DNA of 64,000 nucleotides from Palsa-1150 sp036490515 (GCA_036490515.1 DASXDU010000038.1:1-64000); one strand, 5' to 3'. Numbered from the stretch's first letter, positions 9,105 to 18,029 are shown. Translations and numbers: made by a program. Notes: generated by a model from the letters alone, not told the origin.

Positions 9105-10238
9105 TCAGGACGACGCGGTGATCTCGACGCGCAGGAGCTTGCGCCCGATGAAGAGGTAGTCGCCGTGCCCGAGCTCTCGCTCGGCCTTGAGGCGCACGTA
9201 GGTGCCGTTCCGGCTGTTGAGATCCGTGAGCGTCAGCTTGCCGGCGCTGTCCTCGAGCTTGCAATGCGACGCGCTCATGTAGAGGTCCCCGGGGAAGTTG
9301 AGGTCGCCGCCCTCGCGCCCGATCTGGAGCGACTGGCCGCGCGCGCAGACGGCCATGCCCTGCGCCCCGCCCTGGAGGATCTGGATGATCTTGAACTGCG
9401 CGGGGTGCTTGGGCGACGAGTAGAAGTACGTGCCGTCGGGCGCCGGGCCGTCGTTCGCCTTGGGCGGGCCCTCGATGCGGAACAGCTGCTCGCCCGCGAG
9501 GAAGTGATCGCCCGCGCCTACGTCGACCGAGCCGCGGACGCGCCAGAAGACGCCGTTCAGCGAGCCCTCGTCGCGGACGACGAGCTTGCCGCTCCGGTAG
9601 AAGAGGTTCGCGTGGCGGGGGGAGACGAAGGGGTCGTCCGGAAAGACCAGCTGGCCGTTGCGACCGACGACGTGCTGCTCGGCGTTGAGCTGGTAGCTCA
9701 GGCCCTCGACGCCCTCGCCGCGGATGAGGATCAGCTTCGCCTTGCCGGGAACCTGGAGCTGACCGAAGAACTGCGTCCGTGCATTGAGCGTCTCCGGAGG
9801 GACGGCCGCGCCGCAACGCCCGCAGAACTTGTGTCCCATCGGAACGGGCGTCGAGCACGACTTGCAGACGTAGTTCTTGGCCTGATCCATCAGCTCCTCC
9901 AGGGACGGCTCCGAGCCCACGCGCGCCCCCACGGGGAGGTGCGTCGATACGTGGTCGTCGAACGCGCCGGACGACGATACCGCCGATTCGCCCGCTTGGG
10001 CACGAACTGCGCTGATCGGCCGAGACACGGGGGAGGCCGCGGCGAGCCCGGTGCTCGACGGCGGCTTGCGAGGGCGGAACTGGTCGGGCCCGAAGAGAGA
10101 CGTCGGCGGCTCGGTGGCTGGTCGACGGAACGCCGGCGCTTCGAGGCTCAGCGTGGACCCGCACGACGAGCACGTCGCAGTGCCGATGGCGCTGTACCAG
10201 TCGCAGCGTCCGCAGACGATGCCGAGCTCGAAGTCCAT
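9105..10238 (-). CDS. Zinc-ribbon and double FHA-domain protein
   Basis: The N-terminus carries two cysteine pairs (VCGRCDWYS and CSSCGS), a second zinc ribbon appears near residue 118 (CKSCSTPVPMGHKFCGRCG), and two forkhead-associated domains follow. The first (about residues 160-255) contains VVGRNGQ, SPRHANLF and RDEGSLNGVF; the second (about 285-375) has IGREGGDLNFP, MSASHCKL and DLNSRNGTYV. Both keep the Ser/Asn residues that contact phosphothreonine. It is a phosphoprotein-binding adaptor, plausibly reading the output of the Ser/Thr kinases in this genome. It is the last gene of the leftward run from 14031, 39 bp after the signal-peptidase-like gene. Confidence 0.85.
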   Translation of the reverse strand: MDFELGIVCGRCDWYSAIGTATCSSCGSTLSLEAPAFRRPATEPPTSLFGPDQFRPRKPPSSTGLAAASPVSRPISAVRAQAGESAVSSSGAFDDHVSTHLPVGARVGSEPSLEELMDQAKNYVCKSCSTPVPMGHKFCGRCGAAVPPETLNARTQFFGQLQVPGKAKLILIRGEGVEGLSYQLNAEQHVVGRNGQLVFPDDPFVSPRHANLFYRSGKLVVRDEGSLNGVFWRVRGSVDVGAGDHFLAGEQLFRIEGPPKANDGPAPDGTYFYSSPKHPAQFKIIQILQGGAQGMAVCARGQSLQIGREGGDLNFPGDLYMSASHCKLEDSAGKLTLTDLNSRNGTYVRLKAERELGHGDYLFIGRKLLRVEITASS

Positions 10239-10277
10239 CCGCTGGTCCGCAGCCTACCAAGAAAGGCGGCCGCCCCA

Positions 10278-10907
10278 TCACCAGATGATGCTGAGGCGCC
10301 TCTTCTGGTCGCCGAACCCCTGGGCGCTGACCAGACGAAAGACGACGTGCTGGCAGGCGGCAACGTCGAGCGCGCCGAAGTCCCGCGAGTCGACGTGCAC
10401 GTGGCGGTCGTCGCTGAGGAGGTACCAGCCGCCGTCGACCTTGGCCTTGGTGGGAGGCTCGGGGTGCGAGGAGTGCAGGACGGAGAAGTCACGCTCGCCG
10501 AAGTCCTCGACGGAGCAGTCGAGCGTGAGGTCGTCGCCGCTCTGGGGATCGTGGACCACGATGGTGGGAGGGTCGCAGGCGCGGGGGCTCGGCAGGCGCG
10601 TGCGGTCGACGGTCACCGACTCGTTCGTGAGGTCGAGGCTTTCGCCCTCCCGGGCGATGGCCCGGGCGATGACGAAGCGGCCGGGTGCCTGGGGATCGGG
10701 GCAGCGGAGGAGGTTGCCGCGCTCGACGCTCGAGTGACGCGTGACGAGGACGACGTCGCCCGCGGCGAGTGTGGGCTGGATCGAGGCTGCTTCCATCGGA
10801 TCGTCGGAAGGGACGGTCCAGACGTCGAACACGAAGAGGTAGAGGGCGAGCAGGACGACGCCGAGGATGCCCCCGACCCACGCGACGAGCTTGAGCCACG
10901 TCCGCAT
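10278..10907 (-). CDS. S26-family signal peptidase I homologue lacking the catalytic lysine
   Basis: The protein has one N-terminal membrane anchor (about residues 7-27) and a periplasmic S26 domain. Box B is present: ASIQPTLAAGD places the nucleophile Ser at residue 42. Box E is also clear (LLSDDRHVHVDSRDFG, residues 163-178). In box D, where leader peptidases have [Y/V]-[I/V]-K-R, this protein reads FVIARAIAREG, so Ala81 occupies the general-base lysine position. The family fold is therefore well supported but peptidase activity is doubtful. It follows the histidine kinase gene by 16 bp and precedes the FHA gene, suggesting a role in that operon's signalling rather than bulk secretion. Confidence 0.8.
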   Translation of the reverse strand: MRTWLKLVAWVGGILGVVLLALYLFVFDVWTVPSDDPMEAASIQPTLAAGDVVLVTRHSSVERGNLLRCPDPQAPGRFVIARAIAREGESLDLTNESVTVDRTRLPSPRACDPPTIVVHDPQSGDDLTLDCSVEDFGERDFSVLHSSHPEPPTKAKVDGGWYLLSDDRHVHVDSRDFGALDVAACQHVVFRLVSAQGFGDQKRRLSIIW

Positions 10908-10923
10908 CCGACCACCGGAGACG

Positions 10924-12288
10924 TTAGTCGAGGGGAGAGGAAGGCGCGAGCGGCAGGTCGAAGCCGACCTCGGCCCCCCCGTCCGCGGCGTTGCGCGCGA
11001 AGACGACGCCGCCGTGCGCCTCGACGATGCGCTTGACTATGGCGAGCCCGAGCCCGTACCCCGCGCCCGCCGTCGGACGCACCCGCGCGCTGTCGCCGCG
11101 GACGAACGGCTCGAACGCGCGCTCCACGAAGCCGGCGGGGAACCCTGCGCCTCGATCGCGCACCACCACGCGCACGCCCTTCGGGGTGCGGGAGAGATTG
11201 ACCTCGACCGCCTGGCCCTGAGGATGGCCGTGGGCACGCGCGTTGACGAGGAGGTTGTGGACGACGCGCCCGAGGAGCGCGCCGTCGAAGGGCAGCGCGA
11301 AGGCTTGCATGTCGGGGGGCGCGAAGACCCACACCGGCGGGGGCGCCGGCTCCTCTGCGGCGCGGGCGCGGAGCCACTCGAGCAGCGGGCGGGTCTCCTT
11401 GCGCAGGTCGGCGAGGCCCGCGCGCGTGACGTCGAGGAGGTCGCCGAGGATGGAGTCGACCGCGACGAGCTGGCGCTCGACGTCGTCGAGGGCGGAGGCT
11501 GGCGACCGGGCGGGCGGGATCTCGGGCGGGATGCGGTCGCGGGCGATCTCGAGGGCCACGCGCGCGCGCCCGAGGGGCGACCGTAGCTCGTGGCTGATGG
11601 CGCCGAGGAGCTCGCGCTGGCCGCGCACCATGGCCTCGACGCGGTCGGCCATGCGGTTGAAACGGACCCCGACCTCGCGCACCTCGAGGGCGACCCAGCG
11701 GTGGCGGCGACCCACGTCGGCGCGGAACGCGAGGTCACCGCCGCCGAAGCGGTCGGACGCGTGCGCGAGCTGCTCGAGCGGCCTGGCGAGGAGGTTCGCG
11801 ACGCGGCCCGCCATGACCGACATGACCGCGAGCACCACCCCCAGCGCCACGACGAGGCGCCACCAGGGCCAGGTCCGCCACGTCATCGGGTGCGGGCCGA
11901 ATTTCTCCATCTCGAGCGCGCCGACGAGCTCCCCACCCCGCTCCACGGGAATGAAGATGTGCTGCGGGTTCTCCGGAACGATCGCTGCCCCGCGGTGGGC
12001 CGCCATGTGGACGCGCGGTCCCAGGCGGCGCGGATCGCGCACGAGCTTCACCTCGAAGCCGGTCACGTCGCGGACCTCTCCCACGTACGCGCGCGTCGCC
12101 TCGGGCTCGTCCCACGTCGCGGCGAGGCGCGCCCCCACGTTGCGCGCCATGAGCTCGGCGCCGGTGACTGGCTCGGGCCGCGTCCCCATGACCGCCAGCG
12201 TACCGGCGAGGATGGCCAGAACGATGGCGCCGAAGAACCACCACGTGAGGCGCGATCGGAGCGTCCGGGGCCGGTGCATGCCCACCAT
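10924..12288 (-). CDS. Sensor histidine kinase, two transmembrane segments with HAMP
   Basis: Inner-membrane sensor kinase. Transmembrane helices lie at about residues 15-34 and 143-163 with a periplasmic sensor between them, then a HAMP region (NLLARPLEQLAHASDRFGGG). The HisKA H-box AISHELRSPLGR places the phosphorylated His at residue 233. The HATPase domain has N-box NLLVNARAHG, G1 box RDRGAGFPAGF and G2 box GAGYGLGLAIVKRI. The cognate response regulator lies immediately upstream in the same operon (51-bp gap). The domain order is like CpxA/RstB. An ATG three codons downstream (12279) is an alternative start. Confidence 0.92.
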   Translation of the reverse strand: MVGMHRPRTLRSRLTWWFFGAIVLAILAGTLAVMGTRPEPVTGAELMARNVGARLAATWDEPEATRAYVGEVRDVTGFEVKLVRDPRRLGPRVHMAAHRGAAIVPENPQHIFIPVERGGELVGALEMEKFGPHPMTWRTWPWWRLVVALGVVLAVMSVMAGRVANLLARPLEQLAHASDRFGGGDLAFRADVGRRHRWVALEVREVGVRFNRMADRVEAMVRGQRELLGAISHELRSPLGRARVALEIARDRIPPEIPPARSPASALDDVERQLVAVDSILGDLLDVTRAGLADLRKETRPLLEWLRARAAEEPAPPPVWVFAPPDMQAFALPFDGALLGRVVHNLLVNARAHGHPQGQAVEVNLSRTPKGVRVVVRDRGAGFPAGFVERAFEPFVRGDSARVRPTAGAGYGLGLAIVKRIVEAHGGVVFARNAADGGAEVGFDLPLAPSSPLD

Positions 12289-12339
12289 CTTGGTCCTGGC
12301 GCCGCGCCGGGAGCACTTCCTTTTACGTGGGCTTACGCC

Positions 12340-13047
12340 TCACGACGGGCGGAGGAGGACGTAGCCGACGCCGCGCACGGTGCGGATGCGGCGCGGCTCG
12401 CGCGCCTCGTCGCCGAGCTTGTGCCGCAGGTGCGAGACGTGGACGTCGAGCGAGCGGTCCACGCTGGGGTCGTAGCGGCCGCCCTTCGGCAAGACCACGC
12501 CCGCGAGCTCCTCGCGCGTGACGGTCTCGCCAGCCCGGCGTGCGAGGGCGACGAGGACGCGGAATTCGAAGGACGTGAGCTGGAGCTCCTTGCCTGCGAG
12601 GGTCGCCCTGTGCGCGGGGACGTCGACGGCGAGGTCGCCGACCTCGATGCGGTCCCCACCCGAGCCGCCGTGCCCGGCCGCGGGGCGGGCGCGGCGAAGG
12701 ACGGCGCGCATCCGGGCGAGAAGCTCGCGCGCGCTGAACGGCTTGGGGACGTAGTCGTCGGCGCCGAGCTCGAGGCCGACCACACGATCGGTGTCCTCGC
12801 CCCGGGCGGTCAACATCACGATGGGAACGTCGTGGCGGGCGCGGATGCGGCGGCACACCTCGAACCCGTCGATGCCCGGGAGCATGACGTCGAGGAGGAC
12901 GATGTCGTAGGGCTCGACCGCGCCGGCGATGCGCTCGAGACCGCGCGCCCCGTCCTCGACGTGATCGAGCGCGACCCCGTGCGGGCCGAGGTAGTCCGCG
13001 AGGAGGCGAGCGAGCTCGCGGTCGTCGTCGACGAGGAGCGCGCGCAC
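12340..13047 (-). CDS. OmpR/PhoB-family response regulator
   Basis: The receiver domain (residues 1-120) has the acidic pocket VDDD at 6-9, phospho-acceptor Asp53 in LLDVMLPG, the conserved Thr in MLTARGE and Lys in VPKPFSARELL. The winged-helix effector domain (about 140-235) ends in RTVRGVGYVL, the typical OmpR-type ending. It is partnered with the histidine kinase encoded next in the operon. The gene starts 6 bp after the upstream membrane-protein gene, so the three are almost certainly co-transcribed. Confidence 0.94.
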   Translation of the reverse strand: MRALLVDDDRELARLLADYLGPHGVALDHVEDGARGLERIAGAVEPYDIVLLDVMLPGIDGFEVCRRIRARHDVPIVMLTARGEDTDRVVGLELGADDYVPKPFSARELLARMRAVLRRARPAAGHGGSGGDRIEVGDLAVDVPAHRATLAGKELQLTSFEFRVLVALARRAGETVTREELAGVVLPKGGRYDPSVDRSLDVHVSHLRHKLGDEAREPRRIRTVRGVGYVLLRPS

Positions 13048-13053
13048 GATTCG

Positions 13054-14031
13054 CTACTCCGGTCGCTCCGCGCCCGACGCCGCGCGAAGGAAGTTCTGCG
13101 CCCGAAGCGCGAGCGGGCCCTCGGGGTGGGCCTGCAGCCACGCGTGGAACGCGCGCGCCGAAGCACCGAAATCGCCCCGACGGTAGCTCGCGACGCCGCG
13201 CGCGTAGTCGGCGGGATAGGCGGGGTCGATGGCTGCGAGGCGGCCGATGCGCTCGAGGCGCCATGCCTCGGTGGACGCGCGCTCCGCCTCGTCGATCGCC
13301 GCGCAGGCCTTCGCGTCCGCCGCGCCACGACGGGCGGCGTCGAGGGCGTCGCGCATCGTCTTCGTGGGGTGGGCGTGCGAGAGGTAGAAGGCGTAGAGGG
13401 CGCGCTGCTCGTCGAGCGTCGGCGCGAACGCGGGGTTGCCCTGCAGGTTCAGGAACGAGTTCCACATCTCCTCGAACATCGGGCGGAGCGCGTCGTCGTC
13501 CACGGCGACCGCGTGTCCTTCGCACCACCCCTCCACCGTGAGGGAGCGCACGAACGCTCCGGCGAGCGCCTCGAGCTCGTCGGTCTGCTGGCCGGTGGCC
13601 TCGAAGCGGTGCATCTCCTCGAGGAAACCCTCGAGCTCTACCGCCCGGAGCTCGAGGAGCGGTTCGTCGCCGCCGCGAAGGACGTCGACGAGCGCCACGT
13701 CGACGGCGCGGCGCGCGGGGTAGAGGTCCCGCCCGTCGGCGTCGTGCGCTTCGAGGGTGTGGAAGGCACGGACCGCCGAGCCGAGGGCACGGACCGGACC
13801 GGGCAGCGGCTGCGCCCGCGCGTGCTCGGCGAGCGCGTGGTCGTGCGCAACGGCGCGTACCAGCGCGCGGGTGTCGGCGAGGGGAAGGGGAACGGACTCG
13901 GGTGCGGCGTGGCGAGGCATCAGAAGGACGCCGAGGACGAGGGCAACGCCGAGGGGAACGAGCGCGAGCCAGATCGCGTCGCGCGACTCGCGACGACGGT
14001 TGAAATCGTCCACCAGGTCGGATGGTATCAT
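13054..14031 (-). CDS. Membrane-anchored protein of unknown function heading a two-component operon
   Basis: The 325-residue protein has a short cytoplasmic N-terminus, one transmembrane helix (about 20-38, WLALVPLGVALVLGVLLM) and a large extracytoplasmic helical domain. The last 75 residues look TPR-like (GVASYRRGDFGASARAFHAWLQ). I do not recognise a named family. As first gene before the response regulator and histidine kinase, it could be an accessory sensor or a target of that pathway. The start codon lies close to the divergent PilZ gene, so both are probably transcribed from the same short intergenic region. Confidence 0.65.
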   Translation of the reverse strand: MIPSDLVDDFNRRRESRDAIWLALVPLGVALVLGVLLMPRHAAPESVPLPLADTRALVRAVAHDHALAEHARAQPLPGPVRALGSAVRAFHTLEAHDADGRDLYPARRAVDVALVDVLRGGDEPLLELRAVELEGFLEEMHRFEATGQQTDELEALAGAFVRSLTVEGWCEGHAVAVDDDALRPMFEEMWNSFLNLQGNPAFAPTLDEQRALYAFYLSHAHPTKTMRDALDAARRGAADAKACAAIDEAERASTEAWRLERIGRLAAIDPAYPADYARGVASYRRGDFGASARAFHAWLQAHPEGPLALRAQNFLRAASGAERPE

Positions 14032-14056
14032 CCGACCTGACGCAAAGGAGCCTCCC

Positions 14057-14365
14057 GTGGTCGAGCTTCGTCGTTACCAGCGTGCCCCCATCGACGTGTC
14101 GGTCGAGTTCGTCGCGAAAGGGGCGAGCGAGCGCGCCAAGGGCCAGGCGAAGGACATCTCGCTCGGCGGCATGTTCATCGAGACGGCGACGCCGCCCCCG
14201 TTCGGGGCCGACGTGGTCGTGCACGTGACGTTGCCCGGTCAGCGAACGCCCTTCGCGATGCCGGCGGTCGTGCGCTGGCTGGGTGGGGGCGGGATGGGGT
14301 TGCAGTTCGGGCTGGTCGGCGCCCGCGAGACTCACGCCATCACGGAGTTGACGAAGGCAGAGTGA
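14057..14365 (+). CDS. PilZ domain protein
   Basis: Small (102 residues) single-domain PilZ protein. It begins VVELRRYQRAPIDVSVEF and contains the conserved DISLGGMFIET motif and a GGGGMGLQF strand. The N-terminal R-(x)-R-type motif (ELRRYQRAP) is compatible with c-di-GMP binding, but many Myxococcota single-domain PilZ proteins do not bind it. The GTG start at 14057 is fixed by AAAGGAG seven nt upstream; a longer frame to 13757 has no family similarity. Its 3' end overlaps the convergent FecR-like gene by 26 bp. Confidence 0.88.
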   Translation: MVELRRYQRAPIDVSVEFVAKGASERAKGQAKDISLGGMFIETATPPPFGADVVVHVTLPGQRTPFAMPAVVRWLGGGGMGLQFGLVGARETHAITELTKAE

Positions 14366-15554
14366 GGTCGATCGGGATCGCCTCGCTCCCCCCGTGCGCG
14401 AAGCGCACGCGGTAGATCGCCGCGGCCGCGCAGGAGTTCACGTCGGGCGCAACCGGCGGCTCGAAACGCGCCGACTGGACGGCGCCGTCCGGCGCGAGCT
14501 CGAGGCGAAGGGTGGTGCTCACCACCACGGTGACGTTGTCGCCGCGGGGACGCCCTGCGAGACAGGACCGCACTGCCGACGCGACCGTCGCGGTCGGGTT
14601 TGGGTCCGGGGCGGGCGGGGTCGCGTGGACTGCGACGGGCCCCGCACCGACGTGCGGGGGCACCGGGGCAGCGACGCTGCCGCGCTCGTGGGCTTCGGCC
14701 AGCTCGGGCCTCGGCGCGGGCGGCAGCAAGGTAGGCGTGACCGCGCGTGCCTGCGCGATGCTTGCAGCGTCGAGGGTGACGGCGGGGCGGACGGATGCCG
14801 GGTCGTGCGTGAGCGTGAGAGTGGCCTCGGCTGCGTCGTCGGCGAACTCGGCGTGCGCGGGGGCCGTGATGAGCGAGCCGAGGGTCGAGCCGACGCGCGG
14901 AGCACTCCCGAGCGACACGACTCCCTCGTTCAGGTCGATGACGACGTGGCCAGCCGAGCGCGCGACCCGCAGGTGGGTCCCGTGCACCGCGACGCGTGCC
15001 CCCCCGACGTCCACCGCGAAAGCCTCGCCGTTCGGGACGGGGACCACCTGCGCTTCGACCGCTCCTTCGTCGAGCGCGAGGACGAGCGCGCCCTCGACGT
15101 GCGTGACCGTCGCCCGCGCGCCGCGTTCGAGGACGAGCGTCAGCTTGCCGGGCCGGTCGACCGTCGCCGCCACGCCGTGCGCTTCGACGACGTCGCCCAG
15201 GTGGAGCGATGCCCCGACGTTCACGGGCTTGCCGTCGACCAGGAGCGACCCCGCGCCGTCGAGCGACGCCACCACGCCCCCCGACTCCTCGACCCCTTGC
15301 ACGGGGGCCACGGAGCCCACCGGGCCGCCCTTCACGACGACGAAGGCGACCGCCGCGGCGGCAGCGAGGCCACCGAGCGCGATCGACCACCCTGCCGGAC
15401 GACCCGCCGAGAGACGGCGAACCTCGGCCTTCCGCTCGGCGTCCACCTGCTCGAAGAGTCGGCGGTCCACCTTCGCCCAGTCGACGCCGGCGGCCTCGCG
15501 AACGCCGAGCTCGGGGCGGGACTCACGCACGAGACGGTCGAGTGCGTCGCTCAC
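14340..15554 (-). CDS. FecR-like membrane protein, likely anti-sigma or sigma regulator
   Basis: The 404-residue product has a cytoplasmic N-terminus of about 75 residues, a transmembrane helix (ALGGLAAAAAVAFVVVKGG) and a periplasmic FecR-type beta domain with AFAVDVGGARVAVHGTHLRV. The C-terminal part, after a Pro/Ala-rich linker, resembles the energy-transducer/AgmX-type end (RLELAPDGAVQSARFEPP, two cysteines). Its GTG start overlaps the stop codon of the ECF sigma gene (shared GTGA at 15551-15554), so translational coupling is expected. The context strongly suggests control of that sigma factor from the membrane. Confidence 0.78.
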   Translation of the reverse strand: MSDALDRLVRESRPELGVREAAGVDWAKVDRRLFEQVDAERKAEVRRLSAGRPAGWSIALGGLAAAAAVAFVVVKGGPVGSVAPVQGVEESGGVVASLDGAGSLLVDGKPVNVGASLHLGDVVEAHGVAATVDRPGKLTLVLERGARATVTHVEGALVLALDEGAVEAQVVPVPNGEAFAVDVGGARVAVHGTHLRVARSAGHVVIDLNEGVVSLGSAPRVGSTLGSLITAPAHAEFADDAAEATLTLTHDPASVRPAVTLDAASIAQARAVTPTLLPPAPRPELAEAHERGSVAAPVPPHVGAGPVAVHATPPAPDPNPTATVASAVRSCLAGRPRGDNVTVVVSTTLRLELAPDGAVQSARFEPPVAPDVNSCAAAAIYRVRFAHGGSEAIPIDLTLPSSTP

Positions 15555-16153
15555 GGTTCCCCTCCCGCGCTGGAGACCTTCGAGAAGGAAAGGCTCATCG
15601 AAGCGAGCACCGGCTCGTCGCGCAGCATCTCCTCGAGCTCGCGCCGGGCATAGAAGAGGCGCGTCCGCACGGTGAGGACGGGAGCCCCGACGATGCGCGC
15701 GATCTCGCTCGGCGAGATGCCCTCGAGCTCGTGGAGGACGAAGACGATGCGCTTCTTGTCGGCCAGGCGGTCGAGCAGCCGGCCGAAGGCGCGGACGCGC
15801 TCGCGCCGCTCGGCGTCCTCGTCCGGGGCGATATCGGCGCTGCGGAGGGCCGGCTCGGCGGGGGGCTCGTCGGCGAAGACGGGCCGGCTGCGCGCGGAGC
15901 GGCGATGCATCAGCACCACGTTGACGGTCACGCGGTGGAGCCACGTGCTGAACTTCGACTGGCCGCGGAAGTCCTTCAGGCTGCGATAGACCTGAACGAA
16001 GACCTCCTGGATGACGTCCTCGAGGTCGGACCGGGCGCCGAGCATGCGGTACACGAGCCGCGCGACGTCGGTCCGGTGGCGCTCGTAGAGGAGGCGGAAG
16101 GCCGCTGCCTCGCCCCCCACGGCGCGCGCAATGAGGCCGTCCTCATCGGGCAT
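15551..16153 (-). CDS. ECF-type RNA polymerase sigma factor
   Basis: The 200-residue product has sigma region 2 (ARSDLEDVIQEVFVQVYRSL, then FSTWLHRVTVN) and region 4 (HELEGISPSEIARIVGAPVL, TVRTRLFYARRELEEML). It directs core RNA polymerase to alternative promoters. The ATG at 16153 is chosen because GGAGGTAAAGG lies just upstream; an in-frame ATG at 16288 would add 45 residues without similarity. It is translationally coupled to the downstream FecR-like gene, the usual arrangement of an ECF factor with its membrane regulator. Confidence 0.9.
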   Translation of the reverse strand: MPDEDGLIARAVGGEAAAFRLLYERHRTDVARLVYRMLGARSDLEDVIQEVFVQVYRSLKDFRGQSKFSTWLHRVTVNVVLMHRRSARSRPVFADEPPAEPALRSADIAPDEDAERRERVRAFGRLLDRLADKKRIVFVLHELEGISPSEIARIVGAPVLTVRTRLFYARRELEEMLRDEPVLASMSLSFSKVSSAGGEP

Positions 16154-16330
16154 GCGCGCCTTTACCTCCCGGACGCGGATCGCGCCAGCGAGGGAGACCG
16201 GAAGGACCCCGGCCATGGCGGTTTGCGCGAGAGTTGCACCCACGGTCGACCAATCTGGTGCGGGCGGGGCGGGAGCATTCAGCCGCACCTGCCGGCGCGC
16301 GCAGGCTGTCGCCGCCGATGTGGGGGCGAG

Positions 16331-16414
16331 TCAGCCGCGCGAACGGTTGACGAAGTCGTGGAGGTCGACCGCGACGAGGCCGAGAAGCGCGGCGGCAGCC
16401 AGGAGAAGGAGCAT
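16331..16414 (-). CDS. Possible small single-span membrane peptide (27 aa)
   Basis: A short frame upstream of the ECF sigma gene encodes MLLLLAAAALLGLVAVDLHD followed by FVNRSRG and a stop. The first 17 residues are a hydrophobic helix and the tail is polar. It could be a membrane microprotein or chance. An in-frame GTG three codons upstream is an alternative start. The rest of 16154-16514 shows nothing else I can name apart from the hairpin at 16497. Confidence 0.2.
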   Translation of the reverse strand: MLLLLAAAALLGLVAVDLHDFVNRSRG

Positions 16415-16496
16415 GCCCCCCACCCTGCCTGCACCGGCCGGCTCGGCCCAGTTTTCCGCGGAGTCGCCCGAGGGCCACCCGGGAGTCGACGCTCAG

Positions 16497-16516
16497 AGCC
16501 TCCCGACGTGGAGGCT
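16497..16516 (-). terminator. Hairpin abutting the stop codon of the 112-aa gene
   Basis: The perfect 7-bp inverted repeat AGCCTCC / GGAGGCT has a 6-nt loop and begins immediately at the TAG stop of the minus-strand gene. No T-run follows, so termination is only suggested. Confidence 0.35.
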
Positions 16517-16853
16517 AGAAGAGAGCCTTGAGCTCGACCTTCTCCTGCTTCTTCTGCTCGAGGAGATAGTTCACGGCCTTGAGGATGCGCGTCTTCGTGG
16601 GCCCGCTCACCGAGCCGCCCGTGAGCGCGGCGGTCATGGCGCGCGGGGTCACCGGGCGCCCGGTCTTCGGCTTGCGGGTCTCCTTCGGGGCGTTCTCGCC
16701 GCCCTCGCTGGCCCTTGCGCGGCGCTTGTTCAGCTTGATGAGACGGTCCTCGGGCCCGAGGCGCTCGAGGCGGTGGGACGCGGCCACGATGCGGCGGGCG
16801 TCGAGCTTCTTGGAGGCGATGAACTGCGCGAACTTGGACTTGGTGTCGGCCAT
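16515..16853 (-). CDS. Small basic protein of unknown function
   Basis: The product is a 112-residue, Lys/Arg-rich protein with a charged central region (NKRRARASEGGENAPKETRK) and a helical C-terminus ending in KVELKALF. GAGGA precedes the ATG by a few nt and supports the start. No catalytic motif or membrane segment is visible. The composition would allow nucleic-acid binding, but that is inference. The gene diverges from the citrate-synthase-like gene, 87 bp away. Confidence 0.65.
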   Translation of the reverse strand: MADTKSKFAQFIASKKLDARRIVAASHRLERLGPEDRLIKLNKRRARASEGGENAPKETRKPKTGRPVTPRAMTAALTGGSVSGPTKTRILKAVNYLLEQKKQEKVELKALF

Positions 16854-16940
16854 GACTTCCTCGAGGGGGGCGGGACCCTAGCTCGCGTTGAGAGTCGAAT
16901 CAACGTTGAGGGCCCGGGGGGCCGGCCCCACCCTCCCCGC

Positions 16941-18029
16941 ATGGTCGACGGGACGCGTGCACGGAGCGGGCTCGAAGGTGTGGTGGTGGCGGACACGAAG
17001 CTCAGCGACGTGGACGGCGAGCGGGGGCGGCTCGTCATCGCCGGTCACGACGTGGAGGAGCTGGCGAGGACCGCGGGCTTCGAGCGAGTCTGCGGCCTCC
17101 TCTGGGGGATCGGGCCAGACGAGGCGAAGGAGAGGGTCGGAACGGGACGAACCCGCGCGTTCGAGGTGCTGCCGCGCCTCGGCGACGCCCTCGGTAAGCC
17201 GGCGGGGATGGACGCGCTCCGCGCCTCGTTGGCCCATCTCGTCGACGGCGGGGAAGGTGCCGGCGACGCTGCAGCACTCACGGGGGCAGCGGCCGTTTTC
17301 GCGGCTGCCTGGCTGCGCGCCCGCGAGGACCGGCCGCCGATCCCGCCGGACCCCTCCCACGGGCACGCGGAGGACTTCCTCCGCATGGGGCTCGGCGTCT
17401 CGCCGCGGCCGGAGCACGCGGGTGCGCTCGACGCCTACCTCGCGACGGTCTCCGATCACGGAATGAACGCGTCCACCTTCGCGGCGCGCGTCGTGGCCTC
17501 CACGGGCTCCGACATGGTCTCGTCGGTCGTGGCGGCCGTCGGCGCGCTCAAGGGTCCCCTCCACGGTGGCGCGCCCGGTCCTGTCCTCGACATGCTCGAC
17601 TCGGTCGGCATGCCGAGCCGCGCCGCGGCCTGGGTCGACGCGGAGCTCGATGCGGGCCGCCGCATCATGGGCATGGGCCACCGCGTCTATCGCGTGCGCG
17701 ACCCGCGGGCGGCGGTCTTCGAGAAGCAGATCGAGGCGCTCGCCGCCGCGTCTGCCGGGCGAGCCGGCGAGAGACTCGCCCTCGCCCGCGCCGTGGAGCA
17801 CGCCGCCGAGGAGGCCCTCGCGCGGCGCCACCCGGACCGCCCGCTCAAGGCCAACGTCGAGTTCTTCACGGCGGTGCTGCTCGAGGCGGTGGGTCTGCCC
17901 CGCGAAGCGTTCTCGCCGACCTTCGCCGTCGGGCGCGTCGCGGGCTGGTGCGCGCACTGGATCGAGCAGCGCGCGACAGGAAGGCTCATCCGGCCCGCGT
18001 CGCGCTACGTCGGACCGCCGGCGGCCTGA
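16941..18029 (+). CDS. Citrate synthase / 2-methylcitrate synthase family protein
   Basis: The 362-residue product condenses an acyl-CoA with oxaloacetate by family inference. The catalytic and substrate motifs are present: SDHGMNASTFAAR (first His), KGPLHGGAPG (second His) and MGMGHRVYRVRDPRA (oxaloacetate-binding His/Arg). Where classic enzymes have the catalytic Asp in NVDFY, this one has NVEFF, a Glu variant also found in a subgroup of citrate-synthase-like proteins such as actinobacterial CitA types. It is shorter than the E. coli enzyme, with a reduced N-terminus. The adjacent thiolase gene may indicate a shared role in acyl-CoA metabolism. The ATG at 16941 begins the conserved part. 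Confidence 0.88.
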   Translation: MVDGTRARSGLEGVVVADTKLSDVDGERGRLVIAGHDVEELARTAGFERVCGLLWGIGPDEAKERVGTGRTRAFEVLPRLGDALGKPAGMDALRASLAHLVDGGEGAGDAAALTGAAAVFAAAWLRAREDRPPIPPDPSHGHAEDFLRMGLGVSPRPEHAGALDAYLATVSDHGMNASTFAARVVASTGSDMVSSVVAAVGALKGPLHGGAPGPVLDMLDSVGMPSRAAAWVDAELDAGRRIMGMGHRVYRVRDPRAAVFEKQIEALAAASAGRAGERLALARAVEHAAEEALARRHPDRPLKANVEFFTAVLLEAVGLPREAFSPTFAVGRVAGWCAHWIEQRATGRLIRPASRYVGPPAA

